A DNA stretch of 64,000 bases from Sphingomonas sp. Leaf10. Lineage in GTDB: Bacteria > Pseudomonadota > Alphaproteobacteria > Sphingomonadales > Sphingomonadaceae. Under the pieces are notes generated by a model. The model was given only the letters and a program-made list of their open reading frames with translations. It did not search any database and was not told the origin of the DNA. Both the position numbers and the translations under genes were made by a program. The stretch is taken from positions 12,250-76,249 of the forward strand of contig NZ_LMKE01000011.1 in assembly GCF_001421245.1 (NCBI RefSeq), read 5' to 3'. Numbering within the stretch: position 1 is the stretch's first letter; each line of letters starts with the position of its first letter. Shown here in pieces: positions 48,801 through 58,047 of this stretch.

Positions 48801-49770
48801 CGCCGGTTATGGCGAGGGCCGTTCCGCCACCTTCGATGCGTTGCGTTACACCGCTTCCTACGGCGATCTGATAACAGGATTTGGTACCGACACGGCGGCT
48901 GCAACCAACCATTACATCGTTGCCGGCTATAGTGAAGGTCGCACGGCAAGTTTTGATGCCACCTTGTACCTTGCATCGAACAGCAGCCTGATAGCGTCAC
49001 TGAACGGCGATCGTACGGCGGCGACGCGGCATTATGTCACGACTGGTTTTGAAGCCGGCTTGCCGACAACTTCCTTCGATGCGTTGGGCTATACCGCCAG
49101 CTATCCCGACCTGATCAATGCGTTCGTCACCGATACGGCTGCTGCAACCCGGCATTTTGTCGATTGGGGGTTCGGCGAAGGGCGGCGCATTAGCTTTGAC
49201 GCGCTGCGCTATACCGCATCCTATGGCGATCTGATCAATGCGTTCGGAACCGATAAGTCGGCGGCGACGCGCCATTATATCGAGGCGGGCCTGGGTGAAG
49301 GGCGCACCGCCGATTTTGATGCAGTCGCATACCTTCTCACCTATTCCGACCTTGGCGTCTCACGCCTCAATGCGACTGGCGCGCTCAATCACTGGATCAA
49401 CTACGGCTACTCCGAAGGTCGGGTTGGGGATGCCCTGTTCGGTCGCGAACAGTCCAGTCACAGCCTGTCGAGCAACGGACGGGAGCAGGCCGGCAGTTTC
49501 GAAACTGCGGGCGATCGCGACTGGTTCCAGATCAGCGCGGATGCCGGCGACAACATCGTTCTTCGATTTGGGAGTGATACGATCGGCGGCAGGATCGCGA
49601 TCTACGACAGCCGCGGCCAATTGATTGACCAGGAAGACGGTACTGTCGATGTGGATGCGCTGATCGATATAACCGCCACTGCATCGGGCACATATTATGT
49701 GGCAGTGTCGGGGCTGACCGGTTCGGAAACGGGGAATTACTGGGTCAGCTACGATGTTCCGGTAGTCTGA
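45853..49770 (+). CDS. RTX exoprotein with eight 40-residue repeats, PPC-like C-terminus and an AT-rich N-terminal segment
   Basis: This is a 1,305-residue protein. The first 120 codons are strikingly AT-rich (many AAA, ATA, GAT) and encode an N-terminal domain I do not recognise ([32 protein letters not shown]). From about residue 130 RTX repeats run to about 860, interspersed with GNDTYxVD modules. The shared linker follows ([22 protein letters not shown]), then eight copies of the 40-residue repeat ending in a cap ([20 protein letters not shown]). The C-terminal PPC-like domain has [15 protein letters not shown] and [16 protein letters not shown]. No Sec signal is visible, so type I secretion is expected. 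The layout mirrors the M10 protease at 16589 minus its catalytic domain. Confidence 0.9.
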   Translation: MTITSDAENYIIQNYTYMSNIKYVDISILGRDDDENLADISNIDKFLYPSIGYIENSDGYLTISFSFFIQADLVLPNGEMLNDAVVAIGGELWGQVTPRDRSPENPRAFRYSPSGIFSTMTLDTITGEVISGTSASDNLVGTNGADVINGLDGNDAIDGRAGDDTINGGTGDDTLIGGLGSDVLDGGDGNDSLSDDFGGGSLDGGAGNDQIVVASAAVPQERPVLDSRLSIIGGDGNDTIRIEELYRPESGQHGISYSVVAGTGKDSVDVSTVGNGVIDTGDGNDSVTLRGNDQGATTRVVLGAGVDTLKILAGAGTITVADFVPGEAGDILNLGSLTGPYAVSQDGADTLILANGVIVVRLLNVSAKELSERNIGFVSGIFAPEARRLTGTDGNDTLFGYDGADVINGGSGADRLYGAGGADSLSGGNGNDSLVGGTGNDTLDGGTGNDTLIGGAGSDVYYVDSASDQIRENSGEGTDTVFSTVGSYRMANEVENITLLEGTTSTSGEYTGALNATGNYSANRMNGNAAANILSGGAGNDTLQGFAGNDTLNGDDGNDSLVGGEGNDVLSGGIGNDALIGGEGNDVLSGGAGDDTLNGGIGADTMTGGDGNDDYRVDDAGDVVNEALDSAGGTADLIRASIDYTLSDTIGVERLSLDSVSTALNLTGNRYDNSLSGNSLANRLSGAAGNDILFGRDGNDTLLGGEGNDTLDGGAGTDRMQGGLGDDIYFVDSRSDSVVEFANEGNDTIRSYITLTLPTNVEALVLEGTGKLNGTGNASANLLVGNAASNDLKGLGGDDIIDPRGGNNVVDGGEGTDTLVVRGNRAEYSKLVSDGATYLIGKDGANLVTNIEQVRFADGTVSWSDAVAGAADFDGLRYIAGSADLRRGLGTDATAGRLHFLAAGFGEGRDAMAFDPLSYIASYSDLIAGFGVDGVAATRHYITYGADEGRQVTFDALRYTASYGDLIAAFGNDTQAAARHYIVAGYGEGRSATFDALRYTASYGDLITGFGTDTAAATNHYIVAGYSEGRTASFDATLYLASNSSLIASLNGDRTAATRHYVTTGFEAGLPTTSFDALGYTASYPDLINAFVTDTAAATRHFVDWGFGEGRRISFDALRYTASYGDLINAFGTDKSAATRHYIEAGLGEGRTADFDAVAYLLTYSDLGVSRLNATGALNHWINYGYSEGRVGDALFGREQSSHSLSSNGREQAGSFETAGDRDWFQISADAGDNIVLRFGSDTIGGRIAIYDSRGQLIDQEDGTVDVDALIDITATASGTYYVAVSGLTGSETGNYWVSYDVPVV

Positions 49771-49777
49771 TCTGGTA

Positions 49778-49804
49778 CCCGGCCCACCTGATCGGTGGGC
49801 CGGG
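49778..49804. terminator. Strong hairpin between convergent RTX and rmlA genes
   Basis: CCCGGCCCACC and GGTGGGCCGGG are perfect 11-bp arms around TGATC, within the 44 bases between the two stop codons. No T-tract follows on either strand, but the position fits a shared bidirectional 3'-end structure. Confidence 0.65.
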
Positions 49805-49814
49805 TCGTCGCAGT

Positions 49815-50684
49815 TTACCGTCCCGCCACTGCGTTCAGGATCGCCCGGCCATAGGCGGTCTTCTTGAACCGCTCTCCGGCTTCGCGCGCCTGATCGGCCG
49901 AGATGAAGCCCATCTCAAACGCGATTTCCTCCAGACAGGCGACCTGTACCCCCTGACGATGCTGCAGCGTCCGCACGAACTCGCCCGCCTCCAGCAGGCT
50001 GTCATGCGTGCCGGTGTCGAGCCACGCATAGCCGCGGCCCATCTGTTCGACGTACAGGTCGCCGGCCTCCATATACAGCCGGTTGAGGTCGGTGATCTCC
50101 AGCTCGCCGCGCGCGGAGGGCTTCAGGTTGCGGGCGTATTCGACGACGCGGTTGTCGTAGAAATACAGGCCGGTCACCGCATGGTTCGACCTCGGGCTTG
50201 CAGGCTTTTCCTCGAGGCTGACCGCACGGCCGCCTTCGCCGAATTCGACCACGCCGTAGCGTTCGGGGTCCTCGACGCGGTAGCTGAACACCGTTGCACC
50301 GGTCGGCCGCGCGACGGCGTTGGCGAGCAGGTCGGTCAGGTGCGCGCCGAAAAAGATGTTGTCGCCCAGCACCAGCGCGACATGATCGTCGCCGATGAAG
50401 TCCGCACCGATGGTGAAGGCCTGCGCCAGACCGTCGGGGCTGGGCTGTTCGGCATAGGACATGGTCAGGCCGAACGCCGATCCGTCACCGAACAGCCGCT
50501 GGTAATTGCCCAGAAACTCCGGCGACGAGATGATGAGGATGTCGCGGATTCCCGCCAGCATCAGCACGCTCAGCGGATAATAGATCATCGGCTTGTCATA
50601 GACGGGCAGCAGCTGCTTGTTCACCGCCAGCGTCGCCGGGTGAAGCCGCGTGCCCGAGCCGCCGGCGAGGATGATGCCCTTCAT
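49815..50684 (-). CDS. rmlA: Glucose-1-phosphate thymidylyltransferase
   Basis: This 289-residue enzyme joins dTTP and glucose-1-phosphate to give dTDP-glucose, the first step to dTDP-L-rhamnose. The nucleotide-binding signature [11 protein letters not shown] starts at residue 8, followed by [18 protein letters not shown]. Downstream [20 protein letters not shown]-type ([15 protein letters not shown]) and [18 protein letters not shown] are typical of RmlA/RfbA. The start overlaps the rmlD stop (ATGA). It is the last gene of rmlCBDA, which provides rhamnose for the EPS. Confidence 0.95.
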   Translation of the reverse strand: MKGIILAGGSGTRLHPATLAVNKQLLPVYDKPMIYYPLSVLMLAGIRDILIISSPEFLGNYQRLFGDGSAFGLTMSYAEQPSPDGLAQAFTIGADFIGDDHVALVLGDNIFFGAHLTDLLANAVARPTGATVFSYRVEDPERYGVVEFGEGGRAVSLEEKPASPRSNHAVTGLYFYDNRVVEYARNLKPSARGELEITDLNRLYMEAGDLYVEQMGRGYAWLDTGTHDSLLEAGEFVRTLQHRQGVQVACLEEIAFEMGFISADQAREAGERFKKTAYGRAILNAVAGR

Positions 50685-51568
50685 GCTGTGTGTCCGATCA
50701 GTTCGTCGAGAATGTTGCTGAGCGCTGCCTGCCAGGGGCGTGGTTCGATGCCGTAGGCGGCGCGGATCGCGGTGTGGCTGAGCAGCGAGTTGGCCGGGCG
50801 CTTGGCCGGGGTCGGATAGTCGCTGCTCGGGATCGGCACGACCTCGGCCGAGGCGCCGCCGCGTGCCGCTGATTGCGCAAAAATCTCGCGCGCGAAACCG
50901 GCCCAGCTGACCGCGCCGGCGTTGCTGAAATGGAAGGTGCCGGTCGGCGCATCGGTATCCTCCGCCAGACGCACGGCGATGGTCAGCAGCGTGCTCGCCA
51001 GATCGGCGGCGCTGGTCGGGCTGCCGATCTGGTCGTCGACCACCGACAGCGTGGGCCGGGTGGCGGCGACGCGCAGCATCGTCTTCACGAAGTTGTTGCC
51101 GTGCGCCGACACGACCCATGCGGTGCGCACGATCGCATGACGCGCGCCGCTGGTGCGGACCGCGAGTTCGCCGCCGAGCTTCGACGCGCCATAGACGCCG
51201 AGCGGCGCGACCGGATCGGTCACCTCCCATGCGCCGTCCCTGTCGCCGGCGAAGACGTAATCGGTCGATACCTGGACGATCGGGATGCCGGCGGCCGCAC
51301 AGGCTTGGGCGAGGGCGGCGGGGGCCAGCGCGTTGACCTGCCACGCGCTGACAACGTCGCTCTCGGCCTTGTCGACCGCGGTATAGGCGGCACCGTTGAT
51401 GACCGCCGCCCAGTTGCGCTCGGCGACCCTGGCGGCGATCGCCGCCGGATCGGTCAGGTCGAGCGCGGCGCGGTCGAGCGCGACGACCTCATAGCCATCG
51501 GGGCAGGCGATGCGCGCCAGCTCGCGGCCCAATTGCCCGTTGGCGCCGGTGACGAGGATCGGCTTCAC
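50681..51568 (-). CDS. rmlD: dTDP-4-dehydrorhamnose reductase
   Basis: This 295-residue NAD(P)H-dependent reductase catalyses the last step of dTDP-L-rhamnose synthesis. The Rossmann motif TGANGQLG is at the N-terminus, STDYVF follows, and the catalytic Tyr and Lys are in YGASKLGGE. It starts with GTG 51568 (VKPILVTG); the upstream 34-bp gap to rmlB contains the 18-mer also found at 16349 and 22684. It is coupled to rmlA by a four-base overlap. Confidence 0.94.
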   Translation of the reverse strand: MKPILVTGANGQLGRELARIACPDGYEVVALDRAALDLTDPAAIAARVAERNWAAVINGAAYTAVDKAESDVVSAWQVNALAPAALAQACAAAGIPIVQVSTDYVFAGDRDGAWEVTDPVAPLGVYGASKLGGELAVRTSGARHAIVRTAWVVSAHGNNFVKTMLRVAATRPTLSVVDDQIGSPTSAADLASTLLTIAVRLAEDTDAPTGTFHFSNAGAVSWAGFAREIFAQSAARGGASAEVVPIPSSDYPTPAKRPANSLLSHTAIRAAYGIEPRPWQAALSNILDELIGHTA

Positions 51569-51578
51569 AGTCCACCCG

Positions 51579-51596
51579 ACATGTCGACAGGTCGAC
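51579..51596. repeat. Third copy of the 18-mer ACATGTCGACAGGTCGAC
   Basis: It is identical to 16349-16366 and 22684-22701 and is preceded by CAGTCCAC, similar to the CAGTCTAC of the other copies. It lies in the gap between rmlB and rmlD. The motif contains two GTCGAC half-palindromes. Its role is unknown; three exact occurrences in 64 kb exceed chance for an 18-mer. Confidence 0.6.
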
Positions 51597-51602
51597 ACAG
51601 CA

Positions 51603-52652
51603 TCACGCGACCCCGCGCCGCTCGGCAGCCTTGGCAGCGACCAGCGGCCGCCACCAATCTTCGTTCGCCAGATACCATTCGACCGTCTTGCGGATGCCGG
51701 TCTCGAAGGTTTCGGCGGGCGTCCAGCCCAGCTCGGCACCGATGCGCGATGCGTCGATCGCATAGCGCTTGTCGTGGCCGGGGCGGTCGGCGACTTGCGC
51801 CATCTGCTCGGCATAGGGACGGCCATCGGCGCGCGGGCGCAGTTCGTCGAGGATCGCGCAGAGCGTCCGCACCACCTCGATATTCTGCCGCTCGTTATGG
51901 CCGCCGACATTGTACGTCCGGCCGGGCTCGCCGCGTTCGAACACTGCCTGCAGCGCGCGGACATGATCCTCGACATACAGCCAGTCGCGGACCTGATCGC
52001 CCTTGCCGTAAATGGGGAGCGGTTCGCCATCCAGCGCCTTGGCGATCATCAGCGGGATCAGCTTTTCGGGAAAATGATACGGCCCGTAGTTGTTCGAACA
52101 GTTGGTGATGAGCACCGGCAGGCCGAAGGTATGGCCCCATGCGCTGACCAGATGGTCGCTGCCCGCCTTCGACGCCGAATAGGGCGAGCGGGGATCATAG
52201 GGCGTGTCCTCGGTGAACAGGCCGGTGTCGCCCAGCGTCCCATACACCTCGTCGGTCGAGATATGGTGGAAACGGAACGCCGCGCGTGCGCCCTCGTCGA
52301 GGCTCAGCCAATAGGCGCGCGCCTCGGCCAGCATGGTGTAGGTGCCCACCACATTGGTCTGCACGAACGCACCGGGGCCGTCGATCGAGCGGTCGACATG
52401 GCTCTCGGCGGCGAGGTGGGTGATGACGTCGGGCCGGAAGTCGGCGATCGCGGCGCGGACCGCCCCCGCATCGCAGATATCGCCCTGCTCGAACCGGTAA
52501 CGTTCGCTGTCGGCGACCCGTTCGACCGTCGACAGCGTGCCGGCATAGGTCAGCTTGTCGAAGTTGAGCACCTCATGGGCCGTGTTCTCGATCAGGTGGC
52601 GGACCAGCGCCGAGCCGATGAACCCGGCCCCGCCGGTGACGAAGATGCGCAT
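51603..52652 (-). CDS. rmlB: dTDP-glucose 4,6-dehydratase
   Basis: This 349-residue SDR-type enzyme converts dTDP-glucose to dTDP-4-keto-6-deoxyglucose. The cofactor motif TGGAGFIG begins the protein; [15 protein letters not shown] and ISTDEVYG match RmlB, as do the catalytic Tyr and Lys in [31 protein letters not shown] and [10 protein letters not shown] complete the signature. AAGGA precedes ATG 52652. It is second in the rmlCBDA operon. Confidence 0.96.
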   Translation of the reverse strand: MRIFVTGGAGFIGSALVRHLIENTAHEVLNFDKLTYAGTLSTVERVADSERYRFEQGDICDAGAVRAAIADFRPDVITHLAAESHVDRSIDGPGAFVQTNVVGTYTMLAEARAYWLSLDEGARAAFRFHHISTDEVYGTLGDTGLFTEDTPYDPRSPYSASKAGSDHLVSAWGHTFGLPVLITNCSNNYGPYHFPEKLIPLMIAKALDGEPLPIYGKGDQVRDWLYVEDHVRALQAVFERGEPGRTYNVGGHNERQNIEVVRTLCAILDELRPRADGRPYAEQMAQVADRPGHDKRYAIDASRIGAELGWTPAETFETGIRKTVEWYLANEDWWRPLVAAKAAERRGVA

Positions 52653-52666
52653 GCGATCGGTCCTTA

Positions 52667-53233
52667 TCAGGAAAGCGGGGCCAGCGGACGCCCGTCATAG
52701 GCGAACGGGCTGTCGAAATCGGCCAGCGCCGGTTGGCGGCCGTCCTTCGGGCTCAGTTCAGGCTGCACGCCGGCGGGGATCGGCCAGTCGATGCCGACAC
52801 TGTCCCACGCGATCCCGCCATCATGGTCGGGGGCATAGGTGTCCGAGCATTTGTAGGTAACCTCGCAATCGGGCTCGAGCGTCACGAAGCCATGCGCGAA
52901 GCCGATGGGGATGAAAAGCTGGTGGCCGTTTTCGGCGCTGAGCTCAGCCCCGACCCATTGGCCATAGGTCGGCGAGCCCTTGCGGACGTCCACCGCGACG
53001 TCGAAGATCCGCCCGCGGATGCAGCGCACCAGCTTGTCCTGACCCCTGGGCGGCGTCTGGAAATGCAGCCCTCGCAGGGTGAAAGCGGGGGCGGAATAGG
53101 AGTGGTTGTCCTGCACGAAGGTCACGTCGATGCCGAGTGCGGCGAAGGCGGGCACCGAATGCACCTCGGTGAACCAGCCACGGGCGTCGCCATGGCGTCT
53201 GGGGTGGATGAGGTGGACGGGATTCTCGATCAT
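52667..53233 (-). CDS. rmlC: dTDP-4-dehydrorhamnose 3,5-epimerase
   Basis: This 188-residue cupin-fold epimerase acts between RmlB and RmlD. Typical segments are [48 protein letters not shown] and [14 protein letters not shown], giving the family's His and Tyr positions. It is the first gene of the operon; its promoter must lie in the 410-bp region upstream, which it shares with the divergent EPS genes. Confidence 0.95.
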   Translation of the reverse strand: MIENPVHLIHPRRHGDARGWFTEVHSVPAFAALGIDVTFVQDNHSYSAPAFTLRGLHFQTPPRGQDKLVRCIRGRIFDVAVDVRKGSPTYGQWVGAELSAENGHQLFIPIGFAHGFVTLEPDCEVTYKCSDTYAPDHDGGIAWDSVGIDWPIPAGVQPELSPKDGRQPALADFDSPFAYDGRPLAPLS

Positions 53234-53643
53234 GTGCGTTCGCTAGTGGTAGTTTCTCGGTCCCGCTACCCTCAAATTGCCGACAATTAATATGCCTACC
53301 AGGTCGAGCGACATGAATTGGCCATCGTAATGGTAGTGCCGCTTATCTTTGCAACGTTGCGGAATGTCCCTTACAAAATCTCTTCCCGCTGTATCCTAGA
53401 CCAATTTTTGTTAATCTCGAATAACTGTGAGGAATGGACCAGCTGTTGCGTGATGGCGCGCTTTTTAAGCTGGCAGGCTCCGCCGCTTGTCAGGTGACGG
53501 GGTGTTTGCTAGGCGGCTCGCCATCGACGGCACCAACCGATCAGAGGTTACCGGGTAAGCCCTAGATTGACGACTGCGGGCATTTTGCATCGGTTAGCGG
53601 TGACAATCTGCCGCGATTGCAAGGCGGAAGAACGTTCGATCCC
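53234..53643. promoter_or_regulatory. Divergent control region between rmlCBDA and the EPS operon
   Basis: This is a 410-bp gene-free stretch, relatively AT-rich in the middle (CCAATTTTTGTTAATCTCG near 53400). It must contain the promoters of both operons. I see no JUMPstart-type motif, riboswitch or clear palindromic operator. The EPS side ends with GGCGGAAGAACG before ATG 53644. Confidence 0.5.
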
Positions 53644-54915
53644 ATGAGATATGCAGGTGTTCGCGGTGTCGGGGCGGGGTGGTTACGCCTTCGGTATCAG
53701 ATCGGTGGCGCGCTGATCGTTACCTTGCTTCCGTTTCTGCTGCTTTGGGGATACAATCCCAAGGCGTTCGTCAATCTCGATCTGGTGCTGGCAACCTGGG
53801 CCTATGGCGTCGCAGCGATGCTGCTGGGTGTCGTGCTATTGCGTAGCATCAGCCAGTATCCAGGCGTCGAGGCCAGTGCGTACACATTGCCGTCGTTCGG
53901 CATTTCCTATGGCATCATGCTGTTGACGGTAATTTTCGCCCGGCTGTCGTACAGCCGGATATTGCTCGTCCTGGGTTTCGTCCTGGTCCTGGTCTGGTTC
54001 ATGGGCATTCACGTGATCGCGGTGCGGCGACAGACCTTTTCCATCGGTGTTGTGCCAGAGGGGGATTATAAGGTTCTATTGCCTTTAAGTGGCGTGCGCT
54101 GGATGGTTTTGCAGTCGCCGGACCAGGACATTTCAGGTCTTCATGCCATCACCGCCGACCTGCGGTTCGACCTGTCGGCTGAATGGGATCGCAAGCTGGC
54201 AGACTATGCCCTGCGAGGGATGCCGGTTTATCATACCAAGCATCTTGCCGAATCCATGACGGGAATGGTGCAACTCGAACATCTGTCCGAGAACAGCTTC
54301 GGTACCCTGTCGCCGGTATCGGCATTCATGACGGTGAAGCATGTCGGCGATTGGATCATCGCGGCGATTGCTGCCATCGTTCTTGCGCCGGCATTGATTA
54401 TCTTAGCGATTGTAATTCGCCTGGATTCCCCCGGGTCGCCTATTTTCCGGCAGACCCGGATCGGGTATCGTGGCGCTCCCTTCACGGTATACAAATTCCG
54501 TACGATGGTTTCGGGTGATCACGGCACTGTCGCACTGGATGCCGCCAAAACCAAATCCGCGGACGCGCGCATCACTCGTATCGGCTATTTTTTGCGCAAG
54601 TCGCGGATCGATGAGCTTCCGCAGATTTTCAACATCCTGAAAGGTGAGATGAGCTGGATCGGTCCTCGTCCCGAGGCAAGGGTGTTGTCCGAATGGTATG
54701 AAGGGGAAATCCCCTTCTATCGCTATCGTCACATCGTTCGTCCCGGATTGACTGGTTGGGCGCAAGTCAATCAAGGTCATGTGGCAGAAGTCGATGATGT
54801 TCGGAACAAGTTATATTTTGATTTTTACTATATCAAGAGCTATTCTCCTTGGATAGACTTTCTGATCGTTGGAAAAACGATCCAGACTATTTTGACCGGG
54901 TTTGGTGCCAAGTGA
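53644..54915 (+). CDS. Initiating undecaprenyl-phosphate sugar phosphotransferase
   Basis: This is a 423-residue protein. The N-terminal half has several membrane helices (ALIVTLLPFLLLWGY, AAMLLGVVLL, SRILLVLGFVLVLVW). The C-terminal half is a bacterial sugar transferase domain: DWIIAAIAAIVLAPALIIL membrane helix, then PIFRQTRIGYRGAPFTVYKF, RKSRIDELPQIFNILKGEMS and WIGPRPEA. This family moves a sugar-1-phosphate from a nucleotide sugar to undecaprenyl phosphate, the first step of EPS assembly. Which sugar is not readable. It is the first gene of the plus-strand operon. I use ATG 53644 over the earlier TTG. Confidence 0.92.
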   Translation: MRYAGVRGVGAGWLRLRYQIGGALIVTLLPFLLLWGYNPKAFVNLDLVLATWAYGVAAMLLGVVLLRSISQYPGVEASAYTLPSFGISYGIMLLTVIFARLSYSRILLVLGFVLVLVWFMGIHVIAVRRQTFSIGVVPEGDYKVLLPLSGVRWMVLQSPDQDISGLHAITADLRFDLSAEWDRKLADYALRGMPVYHTKHLAESMTGMVQLEHLSENSFGTLSPVSAFMTVKHVGDWIIAAIAAIVLAPALIILAIVIRLDSPGSPIFRQTRIGYRGAPFTVYKFRTMVSGDHGTVALDAAKTKSADARITRIGYFLRKSRIDELPQIFNILKGEMSWIGPRPEARVLSEWYEGEIPFYRYRHIVRPGLTGWAQVNQGHVAEVDDVRNKLYFDFYYIKSYSPWIDFLIVGKTIQTILTGFGAK

Positions 54916-54954
54916 TGCGGTATTGTTCGGTGCCAAGATGCGGTGTGAACTGAC

Positions 54955-55740
54955 ATGTCAGCTGTTTCCTCCTTACAAATTGAGCAGGGGGTGTCGTCTG
55001 GCGCACGGGATCTGATTTGGCAGAGTTTCTTCGTGGACGCGGGACGCGGTACCACCTTCGAGCGGCACTTACCTTGGTATCGCAACGTCAATGTCCGAAC
55101 TGCTGTGCTGTTGGACGACGGGAAAGTCATTGCAACCGCCGTCATGCGCCCCGCGCCGCAGGCCGGGATAGCCATGATCGGCTATGTCTGTGTTGACCGA
55201 TCCCGACGGGGTCAGGGGATAGGGCGGACGCTGATGGAGGCGATGAACAATGCCGTCGGCGAACAGGGGTTTCTGGCGGCGTTACTGTGGACCACCAAGC
55301 CCGAGGTCTACACGGGCAGCGGCTACGCAATCGTTAGTCGTGATCGCTTCGTCCTGGTGCGGAGTCCTGCCAGTCGTGCCGTCGATCAGGAAAGTATCTT
55401 GGTTCAGAATTGGCCTGATGCCGGCGTGGCAAATGGATTGCCTGCATTCGCCACGAGTGCGTCGCGCTATTCGTCCGACCGTGCGATGGCCGTATGCGCA
55501 CGAGGTATGCGAGGCATAACATTGCTGGATTGGGAAGGAAAGCCAGGCGATGTCGCGGCTGTACTTTCGGCTGCCGGACATGCTGAGTGGTCTGTCAACC
55601 TGACGGCTGCCGATCCGTTCGCGGCTGAGTTGTCCTCCCGCGGCTATATCGCGGTAGAATCTCCGGGTGCATTCACCATGGTTCGATGCCAGGACGCTAA
55701 TTTCATCCCGCACAACGTTTCGCAAATTGATCGTATATGA
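54955..55740 (+). CDS. GNAT-family N-acetyltransferase
   Basis: This 261-residue protein has the acetyl-CoA motif A as RRGQGIGRTLMEAM (residues 84 onward), preceded by the beta-strand MIGYVCVDRS. The C-terminal 120 residues form a second, weaker GNAT-like half (LLDWEGKPGDVAAVLSAAG). Its stop overlaps the earliest start of the next gene (aminotransferase), so it is in the same operon. Acetylating the amino group made by the downstream aminotransferase is the natural inference. Confidence 0.83.
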   Translation: MSAVSSLQIEQGVSSGARDLIWQSFFVDAGRGTTFERHLPWYRNVNVRTAVLLDDGKVIATAVMRPAPQAGIAMIGYVCVDRSRRGQGIGRTLMEAMNNAVGEQGFLAALLWTTKPEVYTGSGYAIVSRDRFVLVRSPASRAVDQESILVQNWPDAGVANGLPAFATSASRYSSDRAMAVCARGMRGITLLDWEGKPGDVAAVLSAAGHAEWSVNLTAADPFAAELSSRGYIAVESPGAFTMVRCQDANFIPHNVSQIDRI

Positions 55741-55751
55741 AAGAAGGTGCG

Positions 55752-56849
55752 ATGTCGGCAGCCATGCTACCGCTGGTCAAAGTCCATCTGCCGGAGCGGG
55801 CCCAACTCATGCCTGCCCTCGAACATGTCCTGTACAGCGGGATGATTGGTGAGGGCGAAGCCGTGTACGCGTTCGAGCGCAGGTTTGCCGAGCAGTTCGA
55901 CCTGCCTAACGTATTGGCCATGTCGAGCGGCACCGCGGCGTTGCATGTTGCGCTGCTGGAATGCTGCGTACAGCCGGGTGACGAAGTCATCACGACGTCG
56001 ATGACGGCGGAACCGACCAATACTACGATCCTGCAGGTTGGTGCCGTTCCTGTCTTCGCTGATGTCGATCCCGAAACCGGCAATCTCGATCCGGCGTCGG
56101 TCGAGGCTGCGATTACCGATCGGACCCGTGCGATCCTGGTCGTGCATTATGCCGGCTATCCGGTGCCTTTGGCGGATATTCGCGCGATTGCCGATCGCAA
56201 GGGCGTGACCCTGATCGAGGATTGCGCCCATGCCTTGGGAGCACGCTACCGCAACGCCGCTATTGGGACGGTTGGCGAGGCCGCGATATTCTCGTTTCAG
56301 GCGATCAAGCACATGACGACCGTGGACGGCGGGATGCTGGTGCTGCGCAATGCCTCGCACATGCGCTCCGCCCGCAAGCTGCGCTGGTTCGGCTTGGAAA
56401 AGGGGGTGCCCCGGACCGAAGTCGACATCTCGCGTGCCGGCTACAAGTACAATATGAACAACGTCACCGCCACGGTCGGCCTGGCGCAGCTCGATGTGAT
56501 CGGTCCCGCCATCGCCCGGCACATCGACAATGGGCGTTTCTTTGATGCCGAACTGGCGGGAATTCCCGGGCTATCGGTCGTACCGATCGAGAATGGCAGC
56601 GAGCCTAGCTACTGGCTCTACACCTTGCTGGCGGATGATTCCGACGCCGTCGAACGCTGTATGGCCGGCATTGGCGTGATGGCGTCGAAGCTGCATCGGC
56701 CCAATCACTTCCATTCGGTATTTGCACCCTATCGTCGTGACTTGCCCGGTCTGGAAACCTTCTATCGCCGTCTTGTGCACTTGCCGTGCGGGTGGTGGGT
56801 AAGCGACGACGACCGGGAACGCATCGTGACGGCACTGCGCAAGGGATAG
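55752..56849 (+). CDS. DegT/DnrJ/EryC1/StrS-family sugar aminotransferase
   Basis: This protein of about 365 residues is PLP-dependent. The Schiff-base Lys is present in FSFQAIKHMTTVDGG (Lys186 from this start). EDCAHALGARY gives the Asp that binds the pyridine nitrogen, and ALHVALLE follows MSSGTA. These enzymes transaminate keto sugars made by 4,6-dehydratases, matching the gene three places downstream. I use ATG 55752 because AAGAAGG precedes it; ATG 55737 overlaps the previous stop. The next gene is a close paralogue lacking the Lys. Confidence 0.92.
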   Translation: MSAAMLPLVKVHLPERAQLMPALEHVLYSGMIGEGEAVYAFERRFAEQFDLPNVLAMSSGTAALHVALLECCVQPGDEVITTSMTAEPTNTTILQVGAVPVFADVDPETGNLDPASVEAAITDRTRAILVVHYAGYPVPLADIRAIADRKGVTLIEDCAHALGARYRNAAIGTVGEAAIFSFQAIKHMTTVDGGMLVLRNASHMRSARKLRWFGLEKGVPRTEVDISRAGYKYNMNNVTATVGLAQLDVIGPAIARHIDNGRFFDAELAGIPGLSVVPIENGSEPSYWLYTLLADDSDAVERCMAGIGVMASKLHRPNHFHSVFAPYRRDLPGLETFYRRLVHLPCGWWVSDDDRERIVTALRKG

Positions 56850-56853
56850 ATCG

Positions 56854-57966
56854 ATGTCTATTCCCCTGTTCGATTGCCGGGTCGATCCGGCACGGCTTGC
56901 CGCCCTTGATCCGCTATGGCGTTCGGGGGCGCTCGCCGCCGGGCCTGCTGTTGCCGCGCTGGAAACGCGGTTGAGCGTCAGGTTAGACGATCGTCCGGTC
57001 GTCGCGACCAGTGACATGACTCAGGCCCTATGCCTTGCATTGCGACTTGCCGGCGTCGGCGCGGGCGACGAGGTGGTGACCCTCGCACTGAACTGCATGT
57101 CGTCGAACAGTGCGATCGCGATGGTCGGCGCGGTGCCGGTCTGGGTCGATGTTGATCCGCGCACCACCACCGTCGACCTTGACGACCTTGCCGCCTGCAT
57201 CGGACCCAGGACGCGGGCGGTGGTGGTCTACCACGTGGCGGGTTATGTCGGTGATCTCATGGCACTCAGGCAATTGTGCCACGACGCCGGACTGCCGTTG
57301 ATCGAGGATGCGAACAATGCGCTGGGAGCGCAATGGAACGGCCGGCCGGCCGGGACCTTCGGCGATCAGGCGATCCTGTCTTTCTATCCCAACCGTCAAC
57401 TGAGCGGTATCGAGGGGGGCGCGATCGTGTGCCGTCCACAGGATGCCGATCGGGCGCGGCGGCTGCGGCGGTTCGGTATCGATACTGCGCGGTTCCGTAC
57501 TGCCGATGGCGAAATCGACCCGATGCTGGATGTATCCGAAATCGGGGTTTCGGCATCGCTGCCGCACGTCAACGCGACCCTAGCGTTGCAAGGTTGTGAC
57601 GATCTGGACGAACGTGTCGGGAAGAACCGTCGAAACGTGACACAGCTTCGTACGGCGCTGGCGGATGTAGCCGACCTGCAGTTCGTGGAAGAGGTGCCGG
57701 GCGCGAGCAATGTCTTTTGGGTGGCGCTGGTACGCAGCCAGCGCCGCGATGCATTGATGAACCGGTTGAAGGCTGCCGGTGTCCAATGCTCTCGCCTGCA
57801 TCAGCGCAATGACCGGTATAGCGGTTTCGGCGCGATCACGCGCAATCTGCCAGGTACCGATCTCATGGAGCGCGAGATGTTCGCGCTTCCGGCAGGTTGG
57901 TGGTTATCTCAGGATGATCTGGCTCGGATCGTGGACGTGGTTCGCGCAGATGCTATGGGACGGTAA
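56854..57966 (+). CDS. DegT/StrS-family protein with Arg in place of the PLP lysine
   Basis: This 370-residue protein is aligned throughout with its upstream neighbour (MTQALCLALRLAGVGAGDE, EDANNALGAQWNG). At the Schiff-base position it reads LSFYPNRQLSGIEGG, so Arg181 (codon CGT at 57394-57396) stands where the neighbour has Lys. Aminotransferase chemistry needs that Lys. A precedent is ColD, where His replaces it and the enzyme is a dehydratase; Arg is not that change. The frame is intact, so this is not simple decay. It follows the active paralogue by four bases and could be a partner subunit, a binding protein or an enzyme of other chemistry. Confidence 0.85.
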   Translation: MSIPLFDCRVDPARLAALDPLWRSGALAAGPAVAALETRLSVRLDDRPVVATSDMTQALCLALRLAGVGAGDEVVTLALNCMSSNSAIAMVGAVPVWVDVDPRTTTVDLDDLAACIGPRTRAVVVYHVAGYVGDLMALRQLCHDAGLPLIEDANNALGAQWNGRPAGTFGDQAILSFYPNRQLSGIEGGAIVCRPQDADRARRLRRFGIDTARFRTADGEIDPMLDVSEIGVSASLPHVNATLALQGCDDLDERVGKNRRNVTQLRTALADVADLQFVEEVPGASNVFWVALVRSQRRDALMNRLKAAGVQCSRLHQRNDRYSGFGAITRNLPGTDLMEREMFALPAGWWLSQDDLARIVDVVRADAMGR

Positions 57967-58047
57967 CGATCCGCCTGATACCAGGGCGGAAACGCATCAT
58001 GAATCTATCGAATAGATGCTGTGGAAATACAGCAAGGGGAACAGAAT

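Noticed and set aside
53617-53643. TTG start nine codons upstream of the sugar transferase ATG
   Set aside because: The ATG at 53644 has an upstream purine-rich site and gives the usual N-terminus before the first membrane helix.
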